This document shows positions 43,369-52,181 of a DNA stretch of 64,000 bases, piece after piece. Position 1 is the first letter of the stretch. Each line of letters begins with the position of its first letter. Under the pieces are notes generated by a model. That model was not told the origin of the DNA, searched no databases, and saw only the letters and a list, made by a program, of their open reading frames with translations. A program made the translations under genes and the position numbers. This DNA is from JAUICS01 sp964384335 (GTDB lineage Bacteria > Pseudomonadota > Alphaproteobacteria > Micavibrionales > Micavibrionaceae). Location: positions 1 to 64,000 of the forward strand of contig CAYLKN010000002.1 of the NCBI GenBank assembly GCA_964384335.1, read 5' to 3'.

Positions 43369-45063
43369 TTAAGAGCTCAGCATCCGGTTAATTGCAGACA
43401 GAATCGCTTTGATTGAAGCGCGAACGATATTGGAATCCGTGCCCACACCATAGAATTCCTTATTTTCTGCGTTAAGAAGAGATATGTAAGCCGCGGCCTC
43501 TGCGCTACTGCTGTTGGAAAGTGTATGTTCTTCATAATTATTAAGTTGAAAATCAACGTCTAAGGCATTGCGAATACCGTTAATAAAGGCATTTACCGGT
43601 CCGTTTCCTTCCCCATCAAATGATATGGAATCTTCTTCGCTGTTATCGTTACCGATGACTGCCCGCACAACGACCGTCTCTTCATTTTCGTCCCCGTCGC
43701 CTATATTCAGATAATCAGTCTTTAGCGATTTAAGACGAAATCCTTTTATCTGATTAATATATTCCTGATCAAAGGCTTTCCAGATTTCTTCGGCCATGAT
43801 TTCACGCGACGTTGTATCTGCAATCCTTTGAATTATATGGGAAAATTCTATCTGCAACGCCCTCGGAAGCTTGTAACCGTATTCACGCTCGATGATATAG
43901 GCTATCCCGCCTTTGCCCGACTGGGAATTAATTCTTATAGTCGTTTCATACGTACGGCCTATATCTTCAGGATCAATTGGAAGATAAGGAACATCCCAGT
44001 GATTTCGCATATACTGACGGTGTGCGTCCAGACCTTTACGGATTGCGTCCTGATGTGACCCCGAAAGCGCGGTAAACACCAGATCGCCTGCGTATGGATG
44101 CCGTACGTGCGTTTCAATCTGATTGCATTCTTCCACGATCCTGACAATTTTTGGTACATCTGACAAATCAAGGCCGGGGTGGATACCTTGTGAATACATA
44201 TTCAGACCCAAAGTCACAATATCTGCGTTCCCGGTTCTCTCGCCATTCCCCAGTAAGGTTCCTTCAACACGCTCCGCACCGGCCATCAGGGCCAGTTCCG
44301 TACTGGCAATTCCGGTCCCGCGGTCGTTATGTGTATGAACGCTTAAAATAACAGAATCGCGCCGTGTCAGATTGCGGCTCATCCACTCGATCTGATCCGC
44401 AAAAACGTTTGGCGTTGATGTCTCAACTGTTGAAGGAAGATTTATAATCATTTTATTTTCAGGATCAGGCCCATACGTTTCGATTACCTTGTTACAGATG
44501 TCCAGAGCCACTTCAAGCTCGGTTCCGGTAAAACTTTCGGGCGAATACTGGTACATCCAGCGTGTTTCCGGATATTCTCCCATCAGATCCCGGATCAGCC
44601 GGGTTCCTTCAACCGCAAGATTTTCGATGCCTTTTGGATCCATGCGAAAGACATCGCGTCTCTGGGCGACCGAGGTGGAATTATACATATGAATAACGGC
44701 TTTCCTGGCCCCTTTGAGGGATTCAAATGTTTTACGGATCAAATGCTCCCGGGCCTGCACCAATACCTGGATCTTTACATCATCAGGAATTAATTCCTCT
44801 TCAATTAATTTACGGGCAAAATCGTACTCAATCTGGGAACTGGACGGGAATCCAATTTCGATCTCTTTTATACCGATATCGACAAGCAGCTGATACATTT
44901 TTAACTTGCGGTCGATGTTCATGGGATTAATAAGTGCCTGGTTACCGTCGCGCAGATCAACCGCGCACCACACAGGATGACTTTCAATGACGGCATCCGG
45001 CCACGTTCTGTCTTTCAGACTTACGGTCGGATAAGCTGTGTATTTTTCAGGCGTAAAGTTCAT
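43369..45063 (-). CDS. leuA: 2-isopropylmalate synthase
   Basis: This is the first step of leucine synthesis: acetyl-CoA plus 2-oxoisovalerate. The 564 residues are the long LeuA type (yeast/actinobacterial-like subgroup). The HMGL-like barrel shows AVDLRDGNQALINPMNIDRK, HTHNDRGTGIAS and a HPYAGDLVFTALSGSHQDAI stretch. The C-terminal LeuA regulatory domain (about 430-560) is where leucine feedback is sensed in this family. It is divergent from mazG. Confidence 0.94.
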   Translation of the reverse strand: MNFTPEKYTAYPTVSLKDRTWPDAVIESHPVWCAVDLRDGNQALINPMNIDRKLKMYQLLVDIGIKEIEIGFPSSSQIEYDFARKLIEEELIPDDVKIQVLVQAREHLIRKTFESLKGARKAVIHMYNSTSVAQRRDVFRMDPKGIENLAVEGTRLIRDLMGEYPETRWMYQYSPESFTGTELEVALDICNKVIETYGPDPENKMIINLPSTVETSTPNVFADQIEWMSRNLTRRDSVILSVHTHNDRGTGIASTELALMAGAERVEGTLLGNGERTGNADIVTLGLNMYSQGIHPGLDLSDVPKIVRIVEECNQIETHVRHPYAGDLVFTALSGSHQDAIRKGLDAHRQYMRNHWDVPYLPIDPEDIGRTYETTIRINSQSGKGGIAYIIEREYGYKLPRALQIEFSHIIQRIADTTSREIMAEEIWKAFDQEYINQIKGFRLKSLKTDYLNIGDGDENEETVVVRAVIGNDNSEEDSISFDGEGNGPVNAFINGIRNALDVDFQLNNYEEHTLSNSSSAEAAAYISLLNAENKEFYGVGTDSNIVRASIKAILSAINRMLSS

Positions 45064-45151
45064 AATCTCTTTGTTTTAAGGGTATGAAGTTTAAAATAAA
45101 AGCATCAATTTTAATATTCCTTATATAATCACAGCATAACGTTCATATGCA

Positions 45152-46021
45152 ATGGCACTAAAGTCCGAAAAAAAGAGAAATGACCCCGATTCGCCCCCTC
45201 ACAAGCCTGTGGATAACTCTGTACCAAAGCTGTTAGAAGTAATGGAAACGTTGCGTGATCCGGACTGTGGATGCCCGTGGGATATTCGGCAGTCATTCGA
45301 AACCATCGCCCCCTACACCATTGAGGAATCCTATGAGGTTGCCGATGCAATCGCAAACAAAGACTGGGAATCTCTTAAAGATGAGCTTGGCGATCTGCTT
45401 TTACAGGTTGTCTATCACGCCCAGATGGCAAGGGAACAGGATTTTTTCACATTCGCAGACGTCGTGACGCATGTCACAGAGAAGATGATCAGCCGCCATC
45501 CGCACGTTTTTGGTGACAAAAAAGCCGCCACGGAAGGCGACGTCAATATTTTATGGGAGCAGCGGAAGGAGGAGGAAAGAACCAGAAAATCCAAGGAAAA
45601 GAACAAAAGTATTCTCGACGGTGTGGCCTTGGCCCTGCCCGCCCTCATGCGTGCGCACAAACTTCAGAAAAGAGCGGCCCGTAAAGGGTTCGAATGGACC
45701 AATGCACGTGATGTGCTCCTGAAACTGGACGAAGAAATCGGGGAATTGAAAGAAGCAATACAGGATCATGACCCTGATTCGATTGGGGAAGAATTTGGGG
45801 ATATCCTGTTTGTTATTGTTAATCTTGCGCGTTTGCACAATGTGGACAGTGAAGGCGCTCTGAGGGCCACGAACCAAAAGTTTGAAAGGCGTTTCAGGGG
45901 CCTTGAGGCACAGCTTAAGTCTGAAAGGCTTGATATTCAGGATATACCGCTGGAGGATCTGATCCTCCGCTGGAATGAAGAGAAGAAAAAGGAAAAATCA
46001 GCTCAGGCCAATAAAAGCTGA
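45152..46021 (+). CDS. mazG: Nucleoside triphosphate pyrophosphohydrolase MazG
   Basis: The 289-residue two-domain MazG hydrolyses NTPs to NMPs and limits misuse of odd nucleotides. The first domain shows DPDCGCPWDIRQSFETIAPY then TIEESYEVADAI and LKDELGDLLLQVVYHA. The second has LKLDEEIGELKEAI and EEFGDILFVIVNLARL, the metal-binding EExxE/ExxD pattern. An acidic/basic tail follows. It ends 19 bases into the convergent IMPase gene. The start region is not backed by a strong ribosome site. Confidence 0.93.
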   Translation: MALKSEKKRNDPDSPPHKPVDNSVPKLLEVMETLRDPDCGCPWDIRQSFETIAPYTIEESYEVADAIANKDWESLKDELGDLLLQVVYHAQMAREQDFFTFADVVTHVTEKMISRHPHVFGDKKAATEGDVNILWEQRKEEERTRKSKEKNKSILDGVALALPALMRAHKLQKRAARKGFEWTNARDVLLKLDEEIGELKEAIQDHDPDSIGEEFGDILFVIVNLARLHNVDSEGALRATNQKFERRFRGLEAQLKSERLDIQDIPLEDLILRWNEEKKKEKSAQANKS

Positions 46022-46845
46022 TGTTTCTCACATATCTGTCTGATATTGGATTGAATGTCGTCGGCAAGAGCTTGTGTGGAGGCAGAAAAAATCCCCATTT
46101 TTTCCTTTTGATATATGTATTCGTTACCATCCCAGTAATAGGTATTACCGCCCGCTTCTTTAAAAATCAAAGAGCCGGGCATGTGATCCCAGGGATACAC
46201 AACACGGTATATAACAAAATCAAGCGCACCGTTAACCAGCCCCGCGTAGGAAGCGGCCGAACACCTGTTTATTATTATTCTTTCAAATTTATCGCTGAAA
46301 AGCTTTAATTCACTCAAAAATCCATGAGAAAGGGCGTGATTTCCAATCACCCCGCTCATTTGCTTTTCTGATTTTTCGGAAACATCCAGACGCACTGGTT
46401 TTCCTTCAATATAGGCTCCTTCACCTTTAAATCCGGTGTAAAGCCTGTCCCCAGGCACATCATAAATCCATCCCGCAACCGGTCTGCCCTGCTTCATAAC
46501 AGCAACCATAACGCCAAATTCAGCGATTCCATTTGCAAAGTTGAACGTTCCGTCTATTGGATCAACAACCCAGAAATAATCGTCTTCATTTTCGAGTGCC
46601 TTTAAATCAAATTCGCCACGTGAAGTTGATTCTTCGCCAATAAATCTGCTCCCCGGCAGTAACTGCGGCAGATTTCTTTCAAGAAAATGCTCCATTTCGG
46701 TATCTGCGATCGTCAGTAAATCCGTTCTGGACTTTTTTGTTGTGACTTCGTGGTCATGAAGGTTTTGAAAACGGGGCTTTACGATTTTACCCGCCCCTTC
46801 TTTGATAATTTCGCTTACTTTGTCTGACAGGCCTGATATGTCCAT
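46003..46845 (-). CDS. Inositol monophosphatase family protein
   Basis: The 280-residue Mg-dependent sugar-phosphate phosphatase carries the metal-site motifs GEESTSRGEF, WVVDPIDGTFNFANGI and a C-terminal YPWDHMPGSLIFKEAGG. It could act on inositol phosphate, 3'-phosphoadenosine 5'-phosphate or histidinol phosphate; WDHMPGSLI with DPIDGT fits general IMPase. Its start overlaps the hflX 3' end by 31 bases on the same strand, suggesting coupling, and its end overlaps mazG. Confidence 0.88.
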   Translation of the reverse strand: MDISGLSDKVSEIIKEGAGKIVKPRFQNLHDHEVTTKKSRTDLLTIADTEMEHFLERNLPQLLPGSRFIGEESTSRGEFDLKALENEDDYFWVVDPIDGTFNFANGIAEFGVMVAVMKQGRPVAGWIYDVPGDRLYTGFKGEGAYIEGKPVRLDVSEKSEKQMSGVIGNHALSHGFLSELKLFSDKFERIIINRCSAASYAGLVNGALDFVIYRVVYPWDHMPGSLIFKEAGGNTYYWDGNEYIYQKEKMGIFSASTQALADDIQSNIRQICEKHQLLLA

Positions 46846-48212
46846 TGATCTGATGTTTGTGTGTTACGAGTTATACCGGGATAGAGTTTGTCAAATCGAA
46901 GCCAGTTTTCATCCGACATCGACACTTTCAACCTGAGAATAGTCTCCTCTGTTTCACTGTCAAGAACGGTCCCGTGGTTGTAAAGCCATGCAATCGGCTC
47001 TCCTTGCTCAGCCTTGATGACAAGCGTTCGTGAAGTCTCTTTTTCTTCAAGCTTTTTCAAAATTGCTTCGCGGAGCGCATCCAGGCCTTGTCCCCGAGTC
47101 GCCGAAGTCAGAACGATTTCGTGTACATCTTCTTGCCGGGACTGCCTGACAAAACTGCGTCTCTGTTTTTCCTCGACCGCATCTATTTTATTCCAGACCT
47201 CGATTATCCGGTCATCACCCTGATAATGAATACCCAGATCTTCCAGAATAGAGATAACATCTGCAGATTGAGCCTCACGATCTTCTGAACTCATATCCCG
47301 TACGTGAAGTATGATATCGGCCTCCTGTATCTGCTCAAGCGTGGCCCGGAATGCAGCGATAAGGTCGGTAGGCAAATCGGAAATAAATCCGACGGTGTCA
47401 GTTAAGACCGCATATTTATTCGGCGCAAGTGTCATCTGCCGGGCCGTGGGATCCAGTGTTGCAAAGAGCAGATCCCTTGCAAAAATATCTGCATCAACCA
47501 AAACATTAAACAGGCTGGATTTCCCGGCATTTGTATACCCGATAAGGGAAATAACGGGAATAGACTGTTTTTTACGCCTTTTTGACTGCATATGCCGCGT
47601 TTTCCGAACTTTTTCGAGCTCCTTTTTTAATTTGTCAATACGCTCGGCAATAAGGCGTTTATCGATTTCAAGCTGCGTTTCGCCCGGACCGCCAATAAAT
47701 CCGAGTGCGCCTCTCTGTCTTTCAAGGTGTGTCCAGGTTCTGACAAGTCTCGATTTCTGGTACTGGCAAGTGGCAAGCTCAACCTGGAGCTTTCCTTCTT
47801 TCGTCTGGGCCCTTTCCCCAAAAATTTCAAGTATAAGAGCCGTGCGGTCAATCACCTTAACATTCCAGGTATTTTCAAGATTTCTTTGCTGGATTGGAGA
47901 AAGCCCGACATTCACAATAACGACATCAGGCCCGTATTCCTCCACGGAATTTCTGATTACCTCTATTTGACCCTTTCCAAAAAACGTTCCCGCAACAGGT
48001 GTCTTTAGATTGATTAAGTGGACCTTAAGAATTTCAAGATTAATGGCCGCCGCCAGACCCTGAGCTTCGGAAATTACCGATAATTCAGTGCGCTCGTTAT
48101 CGGAATATTCTTTACCGCCTTTACCGGCCTTTTTGACAAAAGGCACTATAATAAGACACTTCCCGGATCCGGAAATGTTTTTACCGCGTTCGCCGTTATC
48201 AGGAAAAACCAT
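46815..48212 (-). CDS. hflX: Ribosome-associated GTPase HflX
   Basis: The 465-residue HflX splits stalled ribosomes under stress. An N-terminal HflX domain (GTFFGKGQIEVIR, VIVNVGLSPIQQRNLEN) and the GGPGETQLEIDKRLI signature precede the GTPase domain, with P-loop GYTNAGKSSLFN, switch ATLDPTARQM, DTVGFISDLPTDLIAAFRAT and NKID. It begins 12 bp after hfq, the classic hfq-hflX operon. Confidence 0.96.
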   Translation of the reverse strand: MVFPDNGERGKNISGSGKCLIIVPFVKKAGKGGKEYSDNERTELSVISEAQGLAAAINLEILKVHLINLKTPVAGTFFGKGQIEVIRNSVEEYGPDVVIVNVGLSPIQQRNLENTWNVKVIDRTALILEIFGERAQTKEGKLQVELATCQYQKSRLVRTWTHLERQRGALGFIGGPGETQLEIDKRLIAERIDKLKKELEKVRKTRHMQSKRRKKQSIPVISLIGYTNAGKSSLFNVLVDADIFARDLLFATLDPTARQMTLAPNKYAVLTDTVGFISDLPTDLIAAFRATLEQIQEADIILHVRDMSSEDREAQSADVISILEDLGIHYQGDDRIIEVWNKIDAVEEKQRRSFVRQSRQEDVHEIVLTSATRGQGLDALREAILKKLEEKETSRTLVIKAEQGEPIAWLYNHGTVLDSETEETILRLKVSMSDENWLRFDKLYPGITRNTQTSDQWTYQACQTK

Positions 48213-48224
48213 CTAGTGGATTTA

Positions 48225-48533
48225 TCAGTCTTCTTTGTGTGCAGAAGATGAGTTCCGTATTTCCACTTTTGTTTCAACCTTTTTTGTATCCTGATGATCT
48301 ATGCCGGCTTCCTCTTTCAGATTAAGAGGGCCATTTGGCATTATCGTGGAAATAGCATGTTTATAGACAAGCTGATGATTTGCTTCCCGGCTGAGCAAAA
48401 GACTGAAATTATCAAACCATGTTACAATTCCCTGAAGTTTGACACCGTTGACAAGAAAAACGGTTACGCTTTGCTTGTCCTTACGGACTTTGTTGAGGAA
48501 AACATCCTGCACGTTTTGGTTTTTTTCCGCCAT
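48225..48533 (-). CDS. hfq: RNA chaperone Hfq
   Basis: Hfq is the Sm-like hexameric protein that pairs small RNAs with mRNAs. The protein has 102 residues with start MAEKNQNVQDVFLNKVRKDK, chosen over an upstream ATG at 48584 because it matches the family N-terminus and has AAAGGT before it. Sm1 is VTVFLVNGVKLQGIVTWFDN, and Sm2 is normally the YKHAIST stretch, present here. The tail is acidic and polar. Confidence 0.96.
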   Translation of the reverse strand: MAEKNQNVQDVFLNKVRKDKQSVTVFLVNGVKLQGIVTWFDNFSLLLSREANHQLVYKHAISTIMPNGPLNLKEEAGIDHQDTKKVETKVEIRNSSSAHKED

Positions 48534-48645
48534 TAAAAATACCTTTAACTTATTCATTAAATAATTTTGATAGTTTTGATCCAAGAAAGCGCGAATTGCG
48601 CAATATCAGAACCAAAATATTATTTCACGCATGCGTAAAACAACC

Positions 48646-49278
48646 TCACAGATACATAATTTCTTTCAGGGTATCAATAGTTTTATGCGGAATATACGTG
48701 ATATTTTCATTTTTTGTTCCCATACCATAGGTTACAAAAATACTTTTTATGTCCGCCCGTGAAGCGCACTCAATATCGGTCTTTGTATCACCGATAAAAT
48801 ATATGTTTTCTCTTGTACTTTCGACATCCATAAGTTCGATGCACATTAAAAGAGGATCGGGAAAGGGCTTGTCATTGCCTGCATATCCGGCGCCGACAAC
48901 GCCGGAAAACATATCATCCCACCCCATGTGCCGGATTTCGGAAACAAGAAAATCATGTCTTTTATTACTCACAACGCCCATTTTCACATCTTTATCATGT
49001 AAATTTTTTAAAATAAGCTCCGTCCCGGGATAGGCCCGGACGTGATCAAGATGATTATCCTCCACATAGCTGTAATAAATCTGCATTGCCTTTTCGGCAT
49101 GCTCGCCAAAATTATCTCTGAAGTAAAATTTTGCTGCCTTTCGTATGTTTTGTCTGGCCTCCTCAAAAGACCATAAAGGCATGCCAAAGTTTTCAAATAC
49201 ACTGTTATAAGCGCTTTTAAGAAGCTCTATAGTATCAACAAGCGTCCCGTCCCAGTCGAATATAAATACCTTATCCAT
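48646..49278 (-). CDS. HAD-family phosphatase (Gph-like)
   Basis: The 210-residue HAD hydrolase has motif I FDWDGTLVDTIE (nucleophile Asp and acid Asp), motif II Ser or Thr in VVSNKRH, and motif IV FIGDTKTDIECA. The helical cap lies between residues about 15 and 85. Phosphoglycolate or a nucleotide could be the substrate; nothing in the sequence decides. A perfect ACGCATGCGT palindrome (48627-48636) lies just past its stop. Confidence 0.87.
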   Translation of the reverse strand: MDKVFIFDWDGTLVDTIELLKSAYNSVFENFGMPLWSFEEARQNIRKAAKFYFRDNFGEHAEKAMQIYYSYVEDNHLDHVRAYPGTELILKNLHDKDVKMGVVSNKRHDFLVSEIRHMGWDDMFSGVVGAGYAGNDKPFPDPLLMCIELMDVESTRENIYFIGDTKTDIECASRADIKSIFVTYGMGTKNENITYIPHKTIDTLKEIMYL

Positions 49279-49317
49279 TACCGATACTGTTAGTTAATTT
49301 AAGAAACCTGGCGTGCC

Positions 49318-50694
49318 CTATATCAGCTCCATATTAACGGAGAATATCTTCTCGACTTTGGCGGCCAGTCCTTGCGGAACCATTAAAATAATCCGGTCTC
49401 CCGGTTTTATCAAAAGATTGGGGACAGGCATAAAAACATCATCATTTCTGACAATTGCCCCGATAATAACACGCCTTGGGAGCTTCACCTCACTCAGGGT
49501 CTTATTCGCGAAATCCGTTCCCTCGGCGACTTCGGCCTCTATTATTTCCGCAAAGGAATCCTTGAACGTATAGAGTGCACGGACCCTGCCCCGCCTTACA
49601 TGCTGCATTATACCGGAAACCGTGATTGATCGCGGAGAAATAACAGTATCAATACCAAGCGAATTGATAATGGGGCCATAGCTCGTTTTGTTTACAATAG
49701 CAATCGCCCTTTCGCAGCCGTACTGTTTGGCGACAAGCGAAGCCAGAATATTCGCCTCATCATCATTGGTTACGGACACAAGGGCTTCGGTCCGGCTGAT
49801 ATTCGCCTCTTCAAGAATATCGCGATCAAGGCCGCTGCCGTTTATTACAATCAGATCTTCGAACTTGGCGCTCAGATATTTTGCCCGTTCTGTATCATTC
49901 TCAATAAGTTTGACCCTTAAATCAGAGTGATCATGCATAAACTGCTCAATCAGGGCTTCGCCTATATTTCCACCTCCCACAACGACAACACGTCTTGCTT
50001 CATTTTCTTCGTGGCCGAAAACACCCATGGCACGTTTCAGCTGTTTCACGTCTACAAAAAAATAGACTTCATCTCCAACCTGCATTTGTTCATTAATATC
50101 GGGTTGTATAGCCCTGTTATCACGCATGATATAAACAACCTCAATCGGCAGGTCCGGGAAAAGCGCGGGAATCTGCCGGAGTTGAGTCTTAATGATCGGG
50201 CATTCTTCAAGACATATAACACCCACAAGGTAGACCCGACCACCCGCAAGAGAAAGAACATTGGTTGTGCCGGGAACCGAAAGTCGCTGGCATATTGCCT
50301 TTGCCACTTCATTTTCAGGGGAGATAATAACATCAATAGGCATATGATCCCGGCTGAACAAATTCGACCAGGCCGGATTAATAAAAGAATGGCTGCGTAT
50401 ACGTGCTATTTTCTTGGGAATGTTAAAAATTGAATGGGCAACCTGACAGGCCACCATATTCACCTCATCCCTGTGCGTCACTGCGATTATAAGATCGGCC
50501 TTGTTTGCACCGGCGGCTTCCAGCACATCCGGCTCCGAAGCGTTACCGACTATTCCGTTAACTTCAAGCTCTTCATTGATCCGGGTTACGATGTTCTGGT
50601 CGGTATCGATGACGGTTACATCGTTGTCTTCGAAAGACAAATACGTTGCAATACTGAACCCAACCTGCCCGCCGCCGCAAATTATGATCCGCAT
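49318..50694 (-). CDS. trkA: Trk potassium uptake regulatory subunit
   Basis: The 458-residue peripheral subunit of the Trk potassium channel has two RCK_N Rossmann domains (MRIIICGGGQVGFSIATYLS and VVVGGGNIGEALIEQF) each followed by RCK_C. It gates a TrkH/TrkG channel, which is not in the window. The start overlaps the ntrX stop by one base (TAATG), so the three genes ntrY, ntrX and trkA are one operon, as in many alphaproteobacteria. Confidence 0.96.
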   Translation of the reverse strand: MRIIICGGGQVGFSIATYLSFEDNDVTVIDTDQNIVTRINEELEVNGIVGNASEPDVLEAAGANKADLIIAVTHRDEVNMVACQVAHSIFNIPKKIARIRSHSFINPAWSNLFSRDHMPIDVIISPENEVAKAICQRLSVPGTTNVLSLAGGRVYLVGVICLEECPIIKTQLRQIPALFPDLPIEVVYIMRDNRAIQPDINEQMQVGDEVYFFVDVKQLKRAMGVFGHEENEARRVVVVGGGNIGEALIEQFMHDHSDLRVKLIENDTERAKYLSAKFEDLIVINGSGLDRDILEEANISRTEALVSVTNDDEANILASLVAKQYGCERAIAIVNKTSYGPIINSLGIDTVISPRSITVSGIMQHVRRGRVRALYTFKDSFAEIIEAEVAEGTDFANKTLSEVKLPRRVIIGAIVRNDDVFMPVPNLLIKPGDRIILMVPQGLAAKVEKIFSVNMELI

Positions 50695-52154
50695 TAGGCA
50701 CTGAACCTGTTTGATTTGTGTTTTGCCTCGCCGGAACCGGAAAGCGCGGACGTGTCTTCACTGTCAGGCGATGCGTCATTTGCAGATATATTCAGGGATT
50801 TAAGCTTTCTGTGCAATGCCGAACGTTCCATACCTATAAATGCTGCAGCTTTCGATATATTCCAGCCAAAACGTGATATCTGCATATTCAGATATTTTTT
50901 TTCGAATTTTTCCCTTGCTTCACGCAAAGGCAGTCCGATTAGATCCTTTTCCCAATTGACCTGTTCATTCACGGCTTTGGGAACACTAATAATCTCCGAC
51001 GGTAGATCTTCAACATCAATCACTTCTTTCCCGGGCTCAGTAATCATAATCATGATCCATTCAATGACATTACGAAGCTGTCTGACATTTCCGGGCCAGT
51101 CATACCGCTGGAGATAGGCAATGGCCGCTTCCGTGAACGGCCTTGGCTGGAGTCCGCTGTCGCTCAAATACTGGTTTGTAAAAAAGTTCACAAGGCATGG
51201 AATATCCGTTACCCGTTCACGCAGCGGGGGCATGTTGACAGGAACGACACTCAGCCTGTAATACAGATCCTGTCTGAAGCCGCCCTCATTCATAACCAGA
51301 TTAAGATCTCTGTTGGTTGAGGCTATAATTCTGACATCAACCTTAATTCTTTCTTTCCCCCCAACCCTCATAAATTCCTGTTCCTGAAGCACTCTGACAA
51401 TCTTGCCCTGTGTTTCCAGTGGCATATCCGATACTTCATCAAGCAGAAGCGTTCCGCCATTTGCTTTTTCAAGCACACCCTCATAAGCCCCTTCGCCGTT
51501 CTCGTTGCTTTCGCATCCAAACAATTCAAGCTCCAACCGGTCAGGGTGAAGAATGGCGCAGTTTAAAGTTTGAAAAGGCCCTTCAGCTCTCAGTGACAAT
51601 TTATGCAGCAGTTTGCATGCAATATCCTTTCCCGTTCCCGGCTCACCCGTCACCAGAACGCGGCTGTTCGTAGGCGCCACACGCTCAAGAATCTGGCGGA
51701 CCTGAACCATGTTTGCACACTCCCCGACCAGCTCAACCTGACCTTCGATCTTTTCCCTGAGGGTTTTATTCTCGCGTTTCAGACTGGCGGCTTCAAGTGC
51801 CCTTTCTATCATGAGAATAAGACGATCTGCCTTAAAAGGCTTTTCAATGAAGTCGTAAGCGCCATGTTTTATGGACTCCACCGCCGTTTCAATTGTGCCG
51901 TGCCCGCTTATCATGACAACCGGTTTGTCTTCATGTTTTTTCTTAAAATTTCTGAGAATTTCAATACCGTCTTCCGGACTGTTATGAAGCCAGATATCCA
52001 GAATAATCAGATCCGGAACCTTTTCGCCAACCGATTCATAAAATTCTACCGAATTGGCAACCCGGCGTGTTGTATACCCCTCATCCTCGAGTATGCCCTG
52101 AATTAATTCCCGGATATCGGCTTCGTCATCAACAATGAGAATATCTTTGGTCAT
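50694..52154 (-). CDS. ntrX: Nitrogen/redox response regulator NtrX
   Basis: The 486-residue NtrC-family regulator has a receiver (1-120, phospho-Asp in LIILDIWLHNSPEDG), an AAA+ domain with Walker A GEPGTGKD and GGTLLLDEVSDMP, and a C-terminal Fis-like HTH (SRFGWNISKAAAFIGMERSA). The sigma-54-contacting GAFTGA loop is not present; the matching stretch reads GCESNENGEGAYEG. Its absence is usual for NtrX, which likely acts without sigma-54. It follows ntrY by 27 bp. Confidence 0.95.
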   Translation of the reverse strand: MTKDILIVDDEADIRELIQGILEDEGYTTRRVANSVEFYESVGEKVPDLIILDIWLHNSPEDGIEILRNFKKKHEDKPVVMISGHGTIETAVESIKHGAYDFIEKPFKADRLILMIERALEAASLKRENKTLREKIEGQVELVGECANMVQVRQILERVAPTNSRVLVTGEPGTGKDIACKLLHKLSLRAEGPFQTLNCAILHPDRLELELFGCESNENGEGAYEGVLEKANGGTLLLDEVSDMPLETQGKIVRVLQEQEFMRVGGKERIKVDVRIIASTNRDLNLVMNEGGFRQDLYYRLSVVPVNMPPLRERVTDIPCLVNFFTNQYLSDSGLQPRPFTEAAIAYLQRYDWPGNVRQLRNVIEWIMIMITEPGKEVIDVEDLPSEIISVPKAVNEQVNWEKDLIGLPLREAREKFEKKYLNMQISRFGWNISKAAAFIGMERSALHRKLKSLNISANDASPDSEDTSALSGSGEAKHKSNRFSA

Positions 52155-52181
52155 GGCCGTTATTCAGTCCGTCTCTAATAC